A stretch of DNA of 64,000 nucleotides from Sphaerisporangium melleum (GCF_014646695.1 NZ_BMNT01000039.1:1-64000), one strand, 5' to 3'. Positions 42,308-51,334 are shown, numbered from the stretch's first letter. Translations and numbers: made by a program. Notes: generated by a model not told the origin, from the sequence alone.

Positions 42308-42951
42308 ATTCCCTCCCGGTCTCCGTCGCCCCGGCCGTGTGCACCGGGTCCGCCGCTCCCACCGCTCTCGGTCTCCCCGCCGCCACCGCCGCGCCCGCCG
42401 CCTCCCGGAGCATCACCGGCCGCGAGCTCCGCGAGCTTCGCGAGCTTCAGGGCACGGAGCGCGGCGATCTCGGCGAGTTCCTCTCGGACCACGGAGCGCT
42501 CGGCGTCCTCGTCGTTGCCCAGCCGGTCCCGCAGCCGGTCGAGCATCTCCGGGGCGGACAGGCCGGTGGCGCACACCAGGTACACGTGGCCGAAGCGCCG
42601 CTCGTACTCGGCGTTGCCCGCGGCCAGCCCCGCCAGCACCTTGCGGTCCGCCCCGGCCGTACCGGACTGCTCGGCACGGGACCAGGACGCCTCCCGGGCC
42701 TCCCCGGCCGGCCGGTCGCCGATGCGCGGGTGCGCGGACAGCGCCTCCAGCACCTCGGGCCAGCTCAGCCCGCGGACGGCCTCCCGGACGGCGGCGCCCA
42801 GCGTGGCGGCGTCGGCGAACGGCCGCGCTCCGGCGACCCGCCGGGCGAACGCGGGGGCGGCGCAGCAACTCAGCAACTCCCGCTCGGCCTCAGGAGGGCT
42901 GAGCGCGTTGAGCCCGGAAAGACCGGGCCGGCCGGGCGTGACGTTCGGCAT
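42304..42951 (-). CDS. uraD: OHCU decarboxylase
   Basis: Converts 2-oxo-4-hydroxy-4-carboxy-5-ureidoimidazoline to S-allantoin. 215 aa, about 40 longer than usual because of a glycine-rich C-terminal tail (DAPGGGGRGGGGGETESGG). Core motifs HPRIGD and RFGHVYLVCATG are intact. ATG 42951 is the first gene of the purine degradation operon; the start has no SD. Confidence 0.93.
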   Translation of the reverse strand: MPNVTPGRPGLSGLNALSPPEAERELLSCCAAPAFARRVAGARPFADAATLGAAVREAVRGLSWPEVLEALSAHPRIGDRPAGEAREASWSRAEQSGTAGADRKVLAGLAAGNAEYERRFGHVYLVCATGLSAPEMLDRLRDRLGNDEDAERSVVREELAEIAALRALKLAKLAELAAGDAPGGGGRGGGGGETESGGSGGPGAHGRGDGDREGM

Positions 42952-43004
42952 GCCAGCTAGTGAACCCTCGCCGGCGGGCCGGGTCCAGCGGCGGGACCTC
43001 CCAA

Positions 43005-43040
43005 GTGCGGCAACGCATCGTCATGAATTTTCGTGTCATG
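43005..43040. promoter_or_regulatory. AT-rich element in the uraD-nfo divergent gap
   Basis: The 253-bp gap 42952-43204 is GC-rich except here, where two TCATG repeats about 14 bp apart flank AATTTTCG. It is the likely place for a purine-operon operator or promoter. No named consensus was recognised. Confidence 0.35.
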
Positions 43041-43204
43041 CTCCAACGCCCGCGGCGGGCCGGCCTGCCCGCCCGGACGTCGGCCCAGGTGGCGGCACAC
43101 CGCGTGCGGCGCGGCGCTCGTCCCAGGGGCGTCATCGCCCGGACCGACGCGCCGCCCACCTGGCGCGAGACGCACCGGAGCCTCTCCCATAAGCTGGGAG
43201 CATC

Positions 43205-44062
43205 ATGACGGTTACCTCTCTCATCGGCGGCCACGTGCTGGTCGCGGGCGGTCTGGCCACCGGCGGGCTGCGGTACGCGGCCGAGATCGAGGCCGAGGTC
43301 GTCCAGGTCTTCGTGACCAACCCGCGCGGCTGGGCGCTCAACGACGGCAAGCCCTCCGAGGACGCCGCGCTGCGCGAGTCCGGCGTGCCGGTGTTCCTCC
43401 ACACCCCCTATCTGGTGAACATGGGCTCGCCCACCGCCGACACCCTGGAGAAGTCCACCGAGAGCGTCCGGCACGCGCTGCGGCGCGGCGCCGAGATCGG
43501 CGCGCTCGGCGTGGTCGTGCACACCGGGTCGGCGGTGAGCCAGTCGAAGGACGCCGCGCTGCGGCAGCTCCACGAGCACCTGCTGCCGCTGCTGGAGGAG
43601 ATCCCCGAGGACGGTCCCGACCTGCTGCTGGAGCCGATGGCCGGCCAGGGGCAGATGCTGTGCGCCACCGTGCAGGACCTCGGCCCCTACCTCGACGCGC
43701 TGGACCACCACCCGCGGGCGAACATCTGCCTGGACACCTGCCACGCCTTCTCCGCCGGGCACGACCTCGCCGCCCCGGGCGGCGTGGCCGAGATGCTGGA
43801 CGCCCTGCACGCCGTCGCCCCGGGCCGGCTGAAGCTCGTGCACGCCAACGACTCCAAGGATCTGTGCGGCTCCAAGCGCGACCGCCACGAGAACATCGGG
43901 GCCGGGCACATCGGCACCGAGCCGTTCGCCGATCTGCTGCGCCACCCGGCGGCCGCGGGCGTGCCGCTGTGCATCGAGACCCCCGGCAAGGCCGACAAGC
44001 ACCGCGAGGACATCCTGCTGCTGAAGAAGCTCCGCGAGTCCGTCACCGCCGCGGCCGGCTGA
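43205..44062 (+). CDS. nfo: Deoxyribonuclease IV (AP endonuclease)
   Basis: Cuts DNA at abasic sites in base excision repair. 285 aa TIM barrel with trinuclear zinc ligands in VFLHTPYLVN, VVVHTGSAV, LLLEPMAGQG, NICLDTCHAFSAGHD, KLVHANDSK, RHENIGAGHIG and LCIETPG. ATG 43205 with GGGAG 4 nt upstream. Divergent from the purine operon and followed by a hairpin. Confidence 0.95.
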   Translation: MTVTSLIGGHVLVAGGLATGGLRYAAEIEAEVVQVFVTNPRGWALNDGKPSEDAALRESGVPVFLHTPYLVNMGSPTADTLEKSTESVRHALRRGAEIGALGVVVHTGSAVSQSKDAALRQLHEHLLPLLEEIPEDGPDLLLEPMAGQGQMLCATVQDLGPYLDALDHHPRANICLDTCHAFSAGHDLAAPGGVAEMLDALHAVAPGRLKLVHANDSKDLCGSKRDRHENIGAGHIGTEPFADLLRHPAAAGVPLCIETPGKADKHREDILLLKKLRESVTAAAG

Positions 44063-44230
44063 ACGCCTCCGTCCGGCCCTTGCGGCGCGGGCAGGCCGGA
44101 CGACGTGCGGCCCTGGCGAGCAGGGCACGGGCGGGGCGTTCGCCAACGAGATCCGGCCGCCCCCCTTTGGGCCGGATCACGTGCGGGGCCTTGCGGCCGA
44201 TCGGCGAACACCCCGCCCCGCCCGGCCGAC

Positions 44231-44255
44231 GGGCCCTACCCCCCGGTAAGGGCCC
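44231..44255 (+). terminator. Hairpin downstream of nfo
   Basis: GGGCCCTACC and GGTAAGGGCCC pair with a single bulge around a CCCC loop, 170 bp past the nfo stop and before the convergent response regulator. Confidence 0.6.
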
Positions 44256-44546
44256 GGCGACCTTCGGCGTCACCGGCGGCGCGTGTGGGCGCGCCGGACC
44301 CGGTGATCACCATCGGGATCCGCGTGTCCAAGGTCCGTCCGCCCTTGTCAGGGCCGGTGTCCCCCCCGGTCACGCAGAGTGGCTCTTCGATGCGGACGAC
44401 ATTACGTTGGGTCATCGCGGTCGTGCCGGCTCTTGCGGCTCCGCTCGCCGAGCGGTGCGTAGTCCTCGATATGCGGAGCGTCACGGCGCGACGAGCGGCG
44501 CGCCCGGGCCGACGAACGGTGGCGCGGGGGCTCGCGCGCCCGCCGC
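44256..44546. other. Non-coding stretch between nfo and the response regulator
   Basis: With the hairpin it makes up a 484-bp convergent gap (44063-44546). Short open frames read as low-complexity Arg/Pro/Ala and I reject them. No repeat or regulatory motif was recognised. Confidence 0.5.
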
Positions 44547-45449
44547 TCAGCCCTCCGGCCGCTGCGCGGGCGGGGCGCCCCGGTGCCCTGGCCCTTCGCC
44601 CGAGGCCGGCTCGGTGCCGGGCGCGCGAGCGGCCTGGCCGCCGGCCTCGGACGCCTCGGCGCCGGGCGCGGGCGGCGCGGGGCAGGCCGGGAGGCCGAAG
44701 GCCGGGGACGGGGGGACGCGGAACTGCCGGACGAGCTGGTCGCGGACGCGGCGGCTGTGGCGGCGGCTCACCGGCAGGGTCGTCTCGCCGACGCGGAGCA
44801 CGATGCGGCCCTCGTCGAAGCGCATCTCGGTGACGTGCCGGGCCGACACCAGCGTGCTGCGGTGGATCCGGATGAACCCCGAGGACGCCCAGCGGCGCTC
44901 CAGGGCCGCCAGCGACATGCGCACCAGGTGGGTGCCGTCGGCGGTGTGCAGGCGCACGTAGTCGCCGCTGGCCTCGGCGTAGGCCACGGTGTGCTGGTGG
45001 ACGAAGCTGGTGCGTCCGCTCAGCTCGACCGGGATGACGTCGTCCATCGCGGGCTCGGGCGCCGCCGGGCCATAGGTGGCCTGTTCCAGCCGGCGCACGG
45101 CCTCGGCGACCCGCTCGGGCCGCAGCGGCTTGAGCAGGTAGTCGACGGCCTCCAGCTCGAACGCCTGCACCGCGCGGTCGTCGTGCGCGGTGACGAAGAC
45201 CAGCTTGGGCGGGTTCGGGAACGCGGCGACCAGCCTGGCGAGGTTGAGGCCGTCGAGGCCGGGCATGCGGATGTCGAGGAAGACGCCGTCGAGCCGGTCC
45301 CCCGCGCCGATCATCGCGACCATGTCCTGCAGGGCCGTGACGCCGTCCGAGGCCGTCAGGACCTGCTCGACGCGGCTGTCCTGCCGCAGGAGCAGGGCCA
45401 GTTCCGACAGCGCGTGCACCTCGTCGTCGACCGCCAAGACACGGAGCAT
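44547..45449 (-). CDS. LytTR-family response regulator
   Basis: 300 aa. Receiver domain 1-120 with the phosphoacceptor Asp59 (GVFLDIRMPG), VTAHDD and YLLKPLRP; LytTR DNA-binding domain about 140-240 (DYVRLHTADGTHLVR, GFIRIHRSTLVSARHV); a Pro/Ala/Glu-rich tail. I chose ATG 45449 because the receiver begins there; an in-frame ATG at 45500 is possible and neither has a clear SD. Partner of the sensor kinase 72 bp upstream. Confidence 0.9.
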   Translation of the reverse strand: MLRVLAVDDEVHALSELALLLRQDSRVEQVLTASDGVTALQDMVAMIGAGDRLDGVFLDIRMPGLDGLNLARLVAAFPNPPKLVFVTAHDDRAVQAFELEAVDYLLKPLRPERVAEAVRRLEQATYGPAAPEPAMDDVIPVELSGRTSFVHQHTVAYAEASGDYVRLHTADGTHLVRMSLAALERRWASSGFIRIHRSTLVSARHVTEMRFDEGRIVLRVGETTLPVSRRHSRRVRDQLVRQFRVPPSPAFGLPACPAPPAPGAEASEAGGQAARAPGTEPASGEGPGHRGAPPAQRPEG

Positions 45450-45521
45450 GGGGACACGCTGCCGCCCGGACCGCCGCTCAGGCAAGCCCTCTATCAACAT
45501 TCGGTAGTGACCCGAATGCGA

Positions 45522-46721
45522 TTAGCTCTGGTTGCGCCGGGTTTTCGGTACGCGCATGCGCACGGTCGTGCCCTTGTCCGGAGCGGTGTCGATCACCAGC
45601 CCGTACTCCTGACCGTAGATCTGGCGCAGCCGGACGTCGACGTTGGCCAGGCCGATGCCTCCTCCCTCGCCGCTGGGCTGCTCGCCGGTGAGCAGCCGGC
45701 GCACCCGCTCGGGCTCCATGCCCGCGCCGTCGTCCCCGACGGTGATGTGGACCTCGTCGCCGGCGTCGCGCACCACGACGCTCACCTCGCCGGAGCCCCG
45801 GCCGTGCCGGATGCCGTGGGTGATGGCGTTCTCCACCAGGGGCTGCAGGCACAGGAAGGGCACGGGCACCGGCATGACCTCCGGGACGACGTCGACGACG
45901 TAGCGGAGCTTCTCCCCGAAGCGGGCCCGCTCCAGCAGCAGGTAGCGGTCGACGCAGGTGAGCTCGTCGGACAGCGTGGTGAAGTCTCCGGAGCGCCGCA
46001 GGGCGTGCCGGGCGAAGTCGGCGAAGTCCAGCAGCAGCTCCCGGGCCCGGTCGGGCTCGCTGCGGGTGAAGGAGGCGATCGTGGCCAGTGAGTTGCAGAT
46101 GAAGTGCGGGGAGATCTGCGCGCGCAGCGCCCGCCTCTCGGCCCGCAGCGCCCGGCGCCGGACGGCGTCCAGCTCGGCCAGTTCGAGCTGCCCGGACGCC
46201 CACCTGCCGACCTCGGTCGCCGCGCGCACCAGCGTGGCGCTCACCCGCGGGTCGTAGGCGGCGAGCGCGCCGATGACCCGCCCGTCGACGGTCAGCGGCA
46301 CCACGACGGCGCTGCTGATCGCGCAGTCGTCGGCCTCGCAGAACAGCTCGTCGCCGGCGACCACGTGCGGCCGCCCGCCGGCCAGGATGCCGTGGACGTG
46401 CGCGAGCAGATCGCGCACGTGGTCTTCGCCGGGCGGCTCCCCCTCGCCGTCCCAGGCGAGCATCTGCTCGGTGGAGGTGACCACGAGCGCCGTGGCGCCG
46501 ACCAGGACGCGCAGGTGGCGGACGGCCCTGCGGGCCGAGTCGCGGGAGAGCCCGGCCCGCAGGTAGGGAGCGGCGACCGAGGCGGTGTGCAGTGCCGTGC
46601 ACGCGGCCTCGGGGGCGTCCCCCGGACGGTCGCCGGGCCCCGCGCCGGGGCCACGGCGGGCCAGTCCGTACCCGAGAAGGCCGCTCAGGGCGCACAGCAG
46701 CGCCCACCCGGTGTGCAGCAT
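45522..46721 (-). CDS. LytS-type sensor histidine kinase
   Basis: 399 aa. One N-terminal membrane segment (about 4-20), a GAF-like sensor domain (about 40-165) with a CEADDC motif that could bind a ligand or metal, a His_kinase domain with phosphoacceptor H206 in RAQISPHFICNSLA, and an HATPase with ENAITHGIRHG and GIGLANV. It lacks the multi-helix LytS module, so the signal may be cytosolic. ATG 46721 lies 7 nt after TACGGT (leaderless). Confidence 0.9.
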   Translation of the reverse strand: MLHTGWALLCALSGLLGYGLARRGPGAGPGDRPGDAPEAACTALHTASVAAPYLRAGLSRDSARRAVRHLRVLVGATALVVTSTEQMLAWDGEGEPPGEDHVRDLLAHVHGILAGGRPHVVAGDELFCEADDCAISSAVVVPLTVDGRVIGALAAYDPRVSATLVRAATEVGRWASGQLELAELDAVRRRALRAERRALRAQISPHFICNSLATIASFTRSEPDRARELLLDFADFARHALRRSGDFTTLSDELTCVDRYLLLERARFGEKLRYVVDVVPEVMPVPVPFLCLQPLVENAITHGIRHGRGSGEVSVVVRDAGDEVHITVGDDGAGMEPERVRRLLTGEQPSGEGGGIGLANVDVRLRQIYGQEYGLVIDTAPDKGTTVRMRVPKTRRNQS

Positions 46722-46783
46722 GCGGGCAACCGTAATCGGTCACCGTCGGTGAGCGTGGGCGAACGCGGAGAGAACGCCTCGCG

Positions 46784-47392
46784 TCAGGCCGGGCCCTCGC
46801 CGGGCTCCTCCTGGTAGGCGTACCGCTGCTCGCGCCAGGGGTCGCCGACGTTGTGGTAGCCGCGCTCCTCCCAGAACCCGCGGCGGTCGGCGAGGAGGTA
46901 CTCCACCGCGCGCACCCATTTGACGCTCTTCCACGCGTACAGGTGGGGGACGACCATGCGCACCGGCAGGCCGCGCTCGGCGGTCAGCGGCTTCTCGTCC
47001 AGTTCGAGAGCGAACAGGGTGGTGTCGCGCTGGAAGTCGGACATGCGGATGTTGGCGCTGTAGCCGTACTCGCCCCAGATCATGACGTGGGCGACGCCGG
47101 GAGCGGGCGGGACCAGGTCCAGCAGGACGGTGGCCGGGACGCCGCCCCACTCGCTGCCCATGATGGAGAACTTGGTGACGCAGTGGAAGTCGGCGATGAC
47201 GCTGGTGCGCGGCAGCGCGGAGAACTCCGGCCAGGCGAAGCGGGTCTCCTCCCCGGACGCCGTCGCGCCGAACACCGCCAGGTTCCAGCGCTCCGGGCGG
47301 AACTGCGGGACCCGTCCGTAGTGCAGGACGGGGTGGCCACGCGGGACGTACTGCCCGGGGGGCAGGCGAGCTTCCTCCGTATGATCCGGCAC
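46784..47392 (-). CDS. Sulfite-oxidase-like molybdopterin oxidoreductase
   Basis: 202 aa, a single molybdopterin-binding domain of the sulfite oxidase/MsrP fold. Cys71 in ADFHCVTKFS is the molybdenum ligand; GEYGYSANIRMSD and GLPVRMVVPHLYAWKSVKWVR are conserved in this short subfamily. No Tat signal or membrane anchor is present, so it is cytosolic, unlike MsrP. GTG 47392 with a weak AGGA. Substrate unknown. Confidence 0.87.
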   Translation of the reverse strand: MPDHTEEARLPPGQYVPRGHPVLHYGRVPQFRPERWNLAVFGATASGEETRFAWPEFSALPRTSVIADFHCVTKFSIMGSEWGGVPATVLLDLVPPAPGVAHVMIWGEYGYSANIRMSDFQRDTTLFALELDEKPLTAERGLPVRMVVPHLYAWKSVKWVRAVEYLLADRRGFWEERGYHNVGDPWREQRYAYQEEPGEGPA

Positions 47393-47586
47393 GCAGCAAT
47401 CCTGCCACCGCGCTCCTGACCGCGTGTCATTGGCACCCCGTTAGCGCGGTGACCGCGTCCCTGCCTCGGGGTACCCCCTTTTCCGTGCCACGGCCGGCCA
47501 CGATCCGGGCGAGGCGGGGCCGGGCCGCCGGGGCAGGGGTCACCCCGGCGCGGGCGGCGGGCGGCGTCGCGGGCGCGGAGATGAGC

Positions 47587-47592
47587 TATGCT
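47587..47592 (+). promoter_or_regulatory. -10 box for the aroF leader transcript
   Basis: TATGCT lies 7 nt before the ATG of the leader peptide, so transcription should begin at or next to that ATG. No good -35 hexamer was found 16-19 bp upstream. The rest of the gap (47393-47586) is GC-rich with no gene. Confidence 0.5.
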
Positions 47593-47599
47593 GACGGCG

Positions 47600-47674
47600 A
47601 TGCGTACCGCGTTTGAGTTTTGGTATGGCGACGGACCCGTGGAGCTGTCCGTTCGCCGTCAGACGCTGCGCTGA
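47600..47674 (+). CDS. Aromatic-amino-acid leader peptide of aroF, 24 aa
   Basis: A short frame with F5-E6-F7-W8-Y9 near its start, using TTT, TTT and TAT, which are rare codons in DNA this GC-rich. It precedes a terminator hairpin and the DAHP synthase gene, the classical layout of ribosome-mediated attenuation that senses charged tRNA-Phe, -Trp and -Tyr. The start is probably leaderless. Recognised by composition and position, not by homology. Confidence 0.75.
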   Translation: MRTAFEFWYGDGPVELSVRRQTLR

Positions 47675-47690
47675 CCGGCAAACATCGGCG

Positions 47691-47723
47691 AAGGCCCCGG
47701 GTCCAGGACGGACCCGGGGCCTT
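47691..47723 (+). terminator. Attenuator hairpin before aroF
   Basis: A perfect 14-bp stem (AAGGCCCCGGGTCC, loop AGGAC, then the complement) followed by TTTGTCGTT. Upstream segments could form competitors: ACGGAC/GTCCGT (47631-47636 with 47647-47652), TTCGCCG/CGGCGAA (47652-47658 with 47686-47692), and GGACCCG (47633-47639) with the terminator's own 5' arm. The exact antiterminator is unresolved. Confidence 0.8.
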
Positions 47724-47780
47724 TGTCGTTCCCGGCCAACCCAGACGACCGCCGACGCGGTCGGAGCAGAAAGGCACCAC

Positions 47781-48818
47781 ATGGTCATCGTCATGGCCCC
47801 GGAGGCCACGCAGCAGGACATCGAGGCGATCGTCGGCCTGGTGAGCAGGGCCGGCGGCGACGCGTTCGTCAGCCGTGGCGTCAACCGGACGATCATCGGC
47901 CTCGTCGGGGACATCGCCCGGTTCATGAACCTGAACCTGGGCGGCATGAGCGGTGTGGCGGAGGTCATGCGCGTGTCGACGCCCTACAAGCTCGTGAGCA
48001 GGGACCACCATCCCGAACGCTCGACCGTGCGCGTCGGGAACGTGCCGATCGGCCCGGGCACCATCACCCTGATCGCCGGGCCGTGCGCGGTGGAGACCCC
48101 GGACCAGACGCTCGCCGCCGCACGGATGGCCCAGGCCGCGGGGGCGACGCTGCTGCGCGGCGGCGCGTACAAGCCCCGCACCTCCCCCTACGCCTTCCAG
48201 GGGCTGGGCGAGGCGGGCCTGCGCATCCTGGCCGACGTGCGCGCCGAGACCGGCCTGCCGATCGTGACCGAGGTCGTGGACGCGCACGATGTCGAGTTGG
48301 TGGCCTCCTACGCCGACATGCTCCAGGTCGGCACCCGCAACGCGCAGAACTTCGGCCTGCTGCAGGCCGTGGGGTCGGTCGGCAAGCCGGTCATGCTCAA
48401 GCGCGGCATGAGCGCCACCATCGAGGAGTGGCTGATGGCCGCGGAGTACATCGCCCAGCGCGGCAACCTGGAGATCGTGCTGTGCGAGCGCGGCATCCGC
48501 ACCTTCGAGACGGCCACCCGCAACACGCTGGACATCTCGGCGGTGCCGGTGGTCCAGCGGCTGGCGCACCTGCCGGTCATCGTGGACCCCTCGCACTCGG
48601 GCGGCCGCCGCGACCTGGTGCTGCCGCTGACCCGCGCGGCGATCGCGGTGGGCGCCGACGGCGTGATCATCGATGTGCACCCCACCCCCGAGCAGGCGCT
48701 GTGCGACGGCCCGCAGGCGCTGGTCGACGGCGATCTGGACGAGCTCGGCCGCATCGTCCGCGAGCTGCCTCCGCTGATGGGCCGCACGCTCGCCACCGGG
48801 CTCACCCCGGTGGCCTAG
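47781..48818 (+). CDS. aroF: DAHP synthase (3-deoxy-7-phosphoheptulonate synthase), AroF/KdsA-like
   Basis: First step of the shikimate pathway. 345 aa: an N-terminal ferredoxin-like regulatory domain (MVIVMAPEATQQDIEAIVGL, about 1-70), as in the Thermotoga enzyme, that may mediate feedback by Tyr or Phe, then the barrel with IAGPCAVE, GGAYKPRTSPY, MLKRGM and VDPSHSGGRRD. ATG 47781 with AGAAAGG 6 nt upstream. Preceded by an aromatic leader peptide and terminator, so control is likely at both transcript and enzyme level. Confidence 0.95.
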   Translation: MVIVMAPEATQQDIEAIVGLVSRAGGDAFVSRGVNRTIIGLVGDIARFMNLNLGGMSGVAEVMRVSTPYKLVSRDHHPERSTVRVGNVPIGPGTITLIAGPCAVETPDQTLAAARMAQAAGATLLRGGAYKPRTSPYAFQGLGEAGLRILADVRAETGLPIVTEVVDAHDVELVASYADMLQVGTRNAQNFGLLQAVGSVGKPVMLKRGMSATIEEWLMAAEYIAQRGNLEIVLCERGIRTFETATRNTLDISAVPVVQRLAHLPVIVDPSHSGGRRDLVLPLTRAAIAVGADGVIIDVHPTPEQALCDGPQALVDGDLDELGRIVRELPPLMGRTLATGLTPVA

Positions 48819-48830
48819 CGAGAAAAGCCT

Positions 48831-48862
48831 CCGTGGCCGGCCGCACGAGCGGCCGGCCACGG
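48831..48862. terminator. Bidirectional terminator between aroF and thiI
   Basis: A perfect 13-bp stem (CCGTGGCCGGCCG with its complement, loop CACGAG) lies exactly between the two convergent stop codons. Confidence 0.85.
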
Positions 48863-48863
48863 G

Positions 48864-50090
48864 TCAGGCGGGAACGGGAGCGCCGTCCAGTTTGTACTCC
48901 TGGATGGAGCCGGCGAGCTGGACGGCGAGCTCCTCGGCGTCCAGGCGCTTCTCGATCTGGCGCAGGTCGGCGATCTTGGCGGCGGTCTCGGCGCGGCGCG
49001 GGGTCAGCAGCGTGCAGCAGTCCTCGTCCGGCAGCTCGGAGATCTGCAGCGTGCCGATGCGCCGGGCCTCGGACATGATCTCGGTCTTGTCCATGCCGAT
49101 GAGCGGACGCAGGATCGGCATGTCGACGGCGTCGTCCAGCGCGGTGATGTTCTGCAGGGTCTGGGAGGACACCTGGCCCAGCGAGTCGCCGGTGACCAGC
49201 ACGCCGCGGTGCAGCCGGTGGGCGACCTCCTCGGCGGTCTTCAGCATCAGGCGGCGCTGCGCCACGACCTGCAGCCGGTCGGCGCCGGACGCCTTGAGCG
49301 ACTGCTGCGCCTTGCCGAACGGCACCACGAACAGCCGCCCCTTGCCCTGGAACCTGCTCAGCGCCCGCACCAGGGCGTACGCCTTGTAGATCGACTCTGA
49401 GGTGGTGAAGGGGATGCCGGAGAAGTGCAGGAAGTCGACCTGCAGGCCGCGCCGCATCATGCGGTAGGCGGCCACCGGGGAGTCGATGCCGCCGGACATC
49501 AGCACCAGGCCGCGCCCGCTGGTGCCGACCGGCAGGCCGCCCTGGCCGGGCAGGCCGTCGGTGAAGACGAACACCTCGTCCCTGTCGACCTCGATGTACA
49601 CGGTGAGCTCGGGGTTCTTCAGCCGCACCGGCAGGTCGTACTTGTCGTTGATCTCACCGCCGACCAGCCGGTCGAGCTCGTTGGAGCGCAACGGGAAGCG
49701 CTTGTCGCGGCGGCGGGAGCGCACGGCGAAGGTGGCGCGGCGCTCGACCTCGGGGCGGCCGGCGACGAGCTCGAGCGCGGCGGCGGTGACGGCGTCGGGG
49801 TCCTTGGCCACCCGCCAGGCGCGGTGCACCCACACCAGGCCGATCACATCGGTGAGACGGTGGGCGACCGCGTCGGCGGTCTCGACGGTGGTGCCCTCGG
49901 GGAGCAGAATCGCGATGACGCCATGGCGCTGCCGCACGTCGACCCGGATGCCGATGTCCTTCAGCGCGGCCCTGATGTTGTTCTGCAACCGCCGCTCGAA
50001 CAGCTCGCGGTTCCTGCCCTTGAGGACGACCTCGCCCAGCTTGAGCAGTACGCAGGGCTCGCCCAGCGCTGACGGGGGCACGACGGACAT
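48864..50090 (-). CDS. thiI: tRNA 4-thiouridine synthase ThiI
   Basis: Thiolates tRNA U8 and, in many bacteria, supplies sulfur to ThiS. 408 aa from ATG 50090 (GGAGG 7 nt upstream): ferredoxin-like plus THUMP domain, PP-loop GLVLMSGGIDSPVAAYRMM, and DEDCCTLLTP with the conserved cysteine. It lacks the C-terminal rhodanese domain of E. coli ThiI, like the Bacillus form. It may serve the thiO-thiS-thiG operon 17 kb away. Confidence 0.93.
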   Translation of the reverse strand: MSVVPPSALGEPCVLLKLGEVVLKGRNRELFERRLQNNIRAALKDIGIRVDVRQRHGVIAILLPEGTTVETADAVAHRLTDVIGLVWVHRAWRVAKDPDAVTAAALELVAGRPEVERRATFAVRSRRRDKRFPLRSNELDRLVGGEINDKYDLPVRLKNPELTVYIEVDRDEVFVFTDGLPGQGGLPVGTSGRGLVLMSGGIDSPVAAYRMMRRGLQVDFLHFSGIPFTTSESIYKAYALVRALSRFQGKGRLFVVPFGKAQQSLKASGADRLQVVAQRRLMLKTAEEVAHRLHRGVLVTGDSLGQVSSQTLQNITALDDAVDMPILRPLIGMDKTEIMSEARRIGTLQISELPDEDCCTLLTPRRAETAAKIADLRQIEKRLDAEELAVQLAGSIQEYKLDGAPVPA

Positions 50091-50309
50091 GGGGCTGCCT
50101 CCGGCGGGGATGGTGGGGTCGGGGTGGGGACACGTGCCGGCGGAAGGTCCTCCCGCGCTGGGCACCCTTCAATTTATCCCGGATCGAGGGCCGCCGAGCC
50201 CGCCCGGCGACATCGGCGGTGGGCACGCGGACCGGCGGGACGGTCGTTCGGCGGATCATGGCGGGGACCCGGATCCCTCTTTTCGGCGATAACAAACCGA
50301 GGACTCAGC

Positions 50310-50338
50310 TTGACCGAAAATCCTTCTCCGCCCATGCT
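50310..50338 (+). promoter_or_regulatory. Promoter candidate for the MHYT gene
   Basis: TTGACC (50310-50315), 17-bp spacer, CATGCT (50333-50338), in an unusually AT-rich stretch (50275-50398) of the 308-bp gap after thiI's start. A second candidate -10 (TAGATC) follows near 50369. No gene lies in the gap. Confidence 0.4.
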
Positions 50339-50398
50339 CACTGTCCAGAACATCAGTTTTTCATGCTGTAGATCATCTTTATTGCCCAAGGAAACCTA

Positions 50399-51274
50399 GT
50401 GTCGCATATTGACCACTTCGCGCAAGGAATATTCACTCCGCTGGCCGCCTATGTGATGTCGGCCATTGGATCGTTCCTCAGTCTGCTGCTGGCCAGCCGG
50501 GCACGCGGGACGCAGGGCGGCGCCCGCCTCAGGTGGCTGGCGGGCGCCGCGCTCGCGCTCGGCGGCACCGGCATCTGGGTGATGCACTTCGTCGCCATGA
50601 CGGGATTCCGCGTCCCCGGCACGGCGATCACCTACGACGTGCCGCTCACCATCGTGTCCGCCCTGGTGGCCGTCGTCATCGTCGGCGTCGGCCTGGCCAT
50701 GGTCTCGCGGTCCGGCGAACGCCTGCCCGCGCTGCTCGGCGCGGGGCTGGTCACCGGGCTCGGCGTCGCCGCCATGCATTACCTCGGCATGGCCGCCATG
50801 CACATGGCCGCCGTCAAGCACTACGACCCGCTGCCGGTCGCGGCGTCGGTGGTGATCGCGGTGGTGGCCTCGACCGTCGCCCTGTGGTTCAGCCTGCGGG
50901 TGGAGGGGCTGCTCGCGACCACGGGCGCCGCGCTCATCATGGGGGTCGCGGTCACCGGCATGCACTACACCGGTATGTTCTCGCTCAGCGTCACCCTGGA
51001 TCGCTCCAAGGCCGCCGAGGCGCTGGCCGGCGCGACCGCCATGAGTTTCCTGCTGCCGCTCCTCATCGGGATCAGCCTGATCACGCTGGTGCTGCTGCTG
51101 GTGGTGACGCTGTCACCGTCCCGGGAGGAGCTGGAGAGCGAGACCCGGCTGCTCGGCCAGATCGAGGAGCGACGCGCGCAGGCCGGCGCCGCCCCGGCGG
51201 CCGCGCCCTCGGCCCCGTCACCGCCGCCGGGCGCCGGGTCGCTGTTCCAGCGGCCCGACCGGCGGGAACCCTGA
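50399..51274 (+). CDS. MHYT-domain membrane sensor
   Basis: 291 aa with seven predicted membrane helices and three MHYT-type motifs: VMHFVAM (residue 61 on), MHYLGM near 125 and MHYTGM near 188, proposed to bind copper and sense diatomic gases such as O2, CO or NO. No output domain is fused; the 50-residue Pro/Ala/Glu tail is cytosolic. GTG 50399 with AAGGA 6 nt upstream. Any partner must be encoded elsewhere. Confidence 0.9.
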   Translation: MSHIDHFAQGIFTPLAAYVMSAIGSFLSLLLASRARGTQGGARLRWLAGAALALGGTGIWVMHFVAMTGFRVPGTAITYDVPLTIVSALVAVVIVGVGLAMVSRSGERLPALLGAGLVTGLGVAAMHYLGMAAMHMAAVKHYDPLPVAASVVIAVVASTVALWFSLRVEGLLATTGAALIMGVAVTGMHYTGMFSLSVTLDRSKAAEALAGATAMSFLLPLLIGISLITLVLLLVVTLSPSREELESETRLLGQIEERRAQAGAAPAAAPSAPSPPPGAGSLFQRPDRREP

Positions 51275-51305
51275 GAGGCGGCACGCGGCGGGGGGACGAA
51301 GCGAA

Positions 51306-51334
51306 CCGCCCCCGGCCGTGACGGCCAGGGGCGG
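51306..51334. terminator. Bidirectional hairpin between MHYT gene and pfkA
   Basis: 12-bp arms (CCGCCCCCGGCC and GGCCAGGGGCGG, one mismatch) around GTGAC between convergent stops. Confidence 0.7.

Noticed and set aside
42960-43208. 82-codon frame between uraD and nfo
   Set aside because: Arg/Ala/Thr-rich translation without motifs, across a divergent promoter region.
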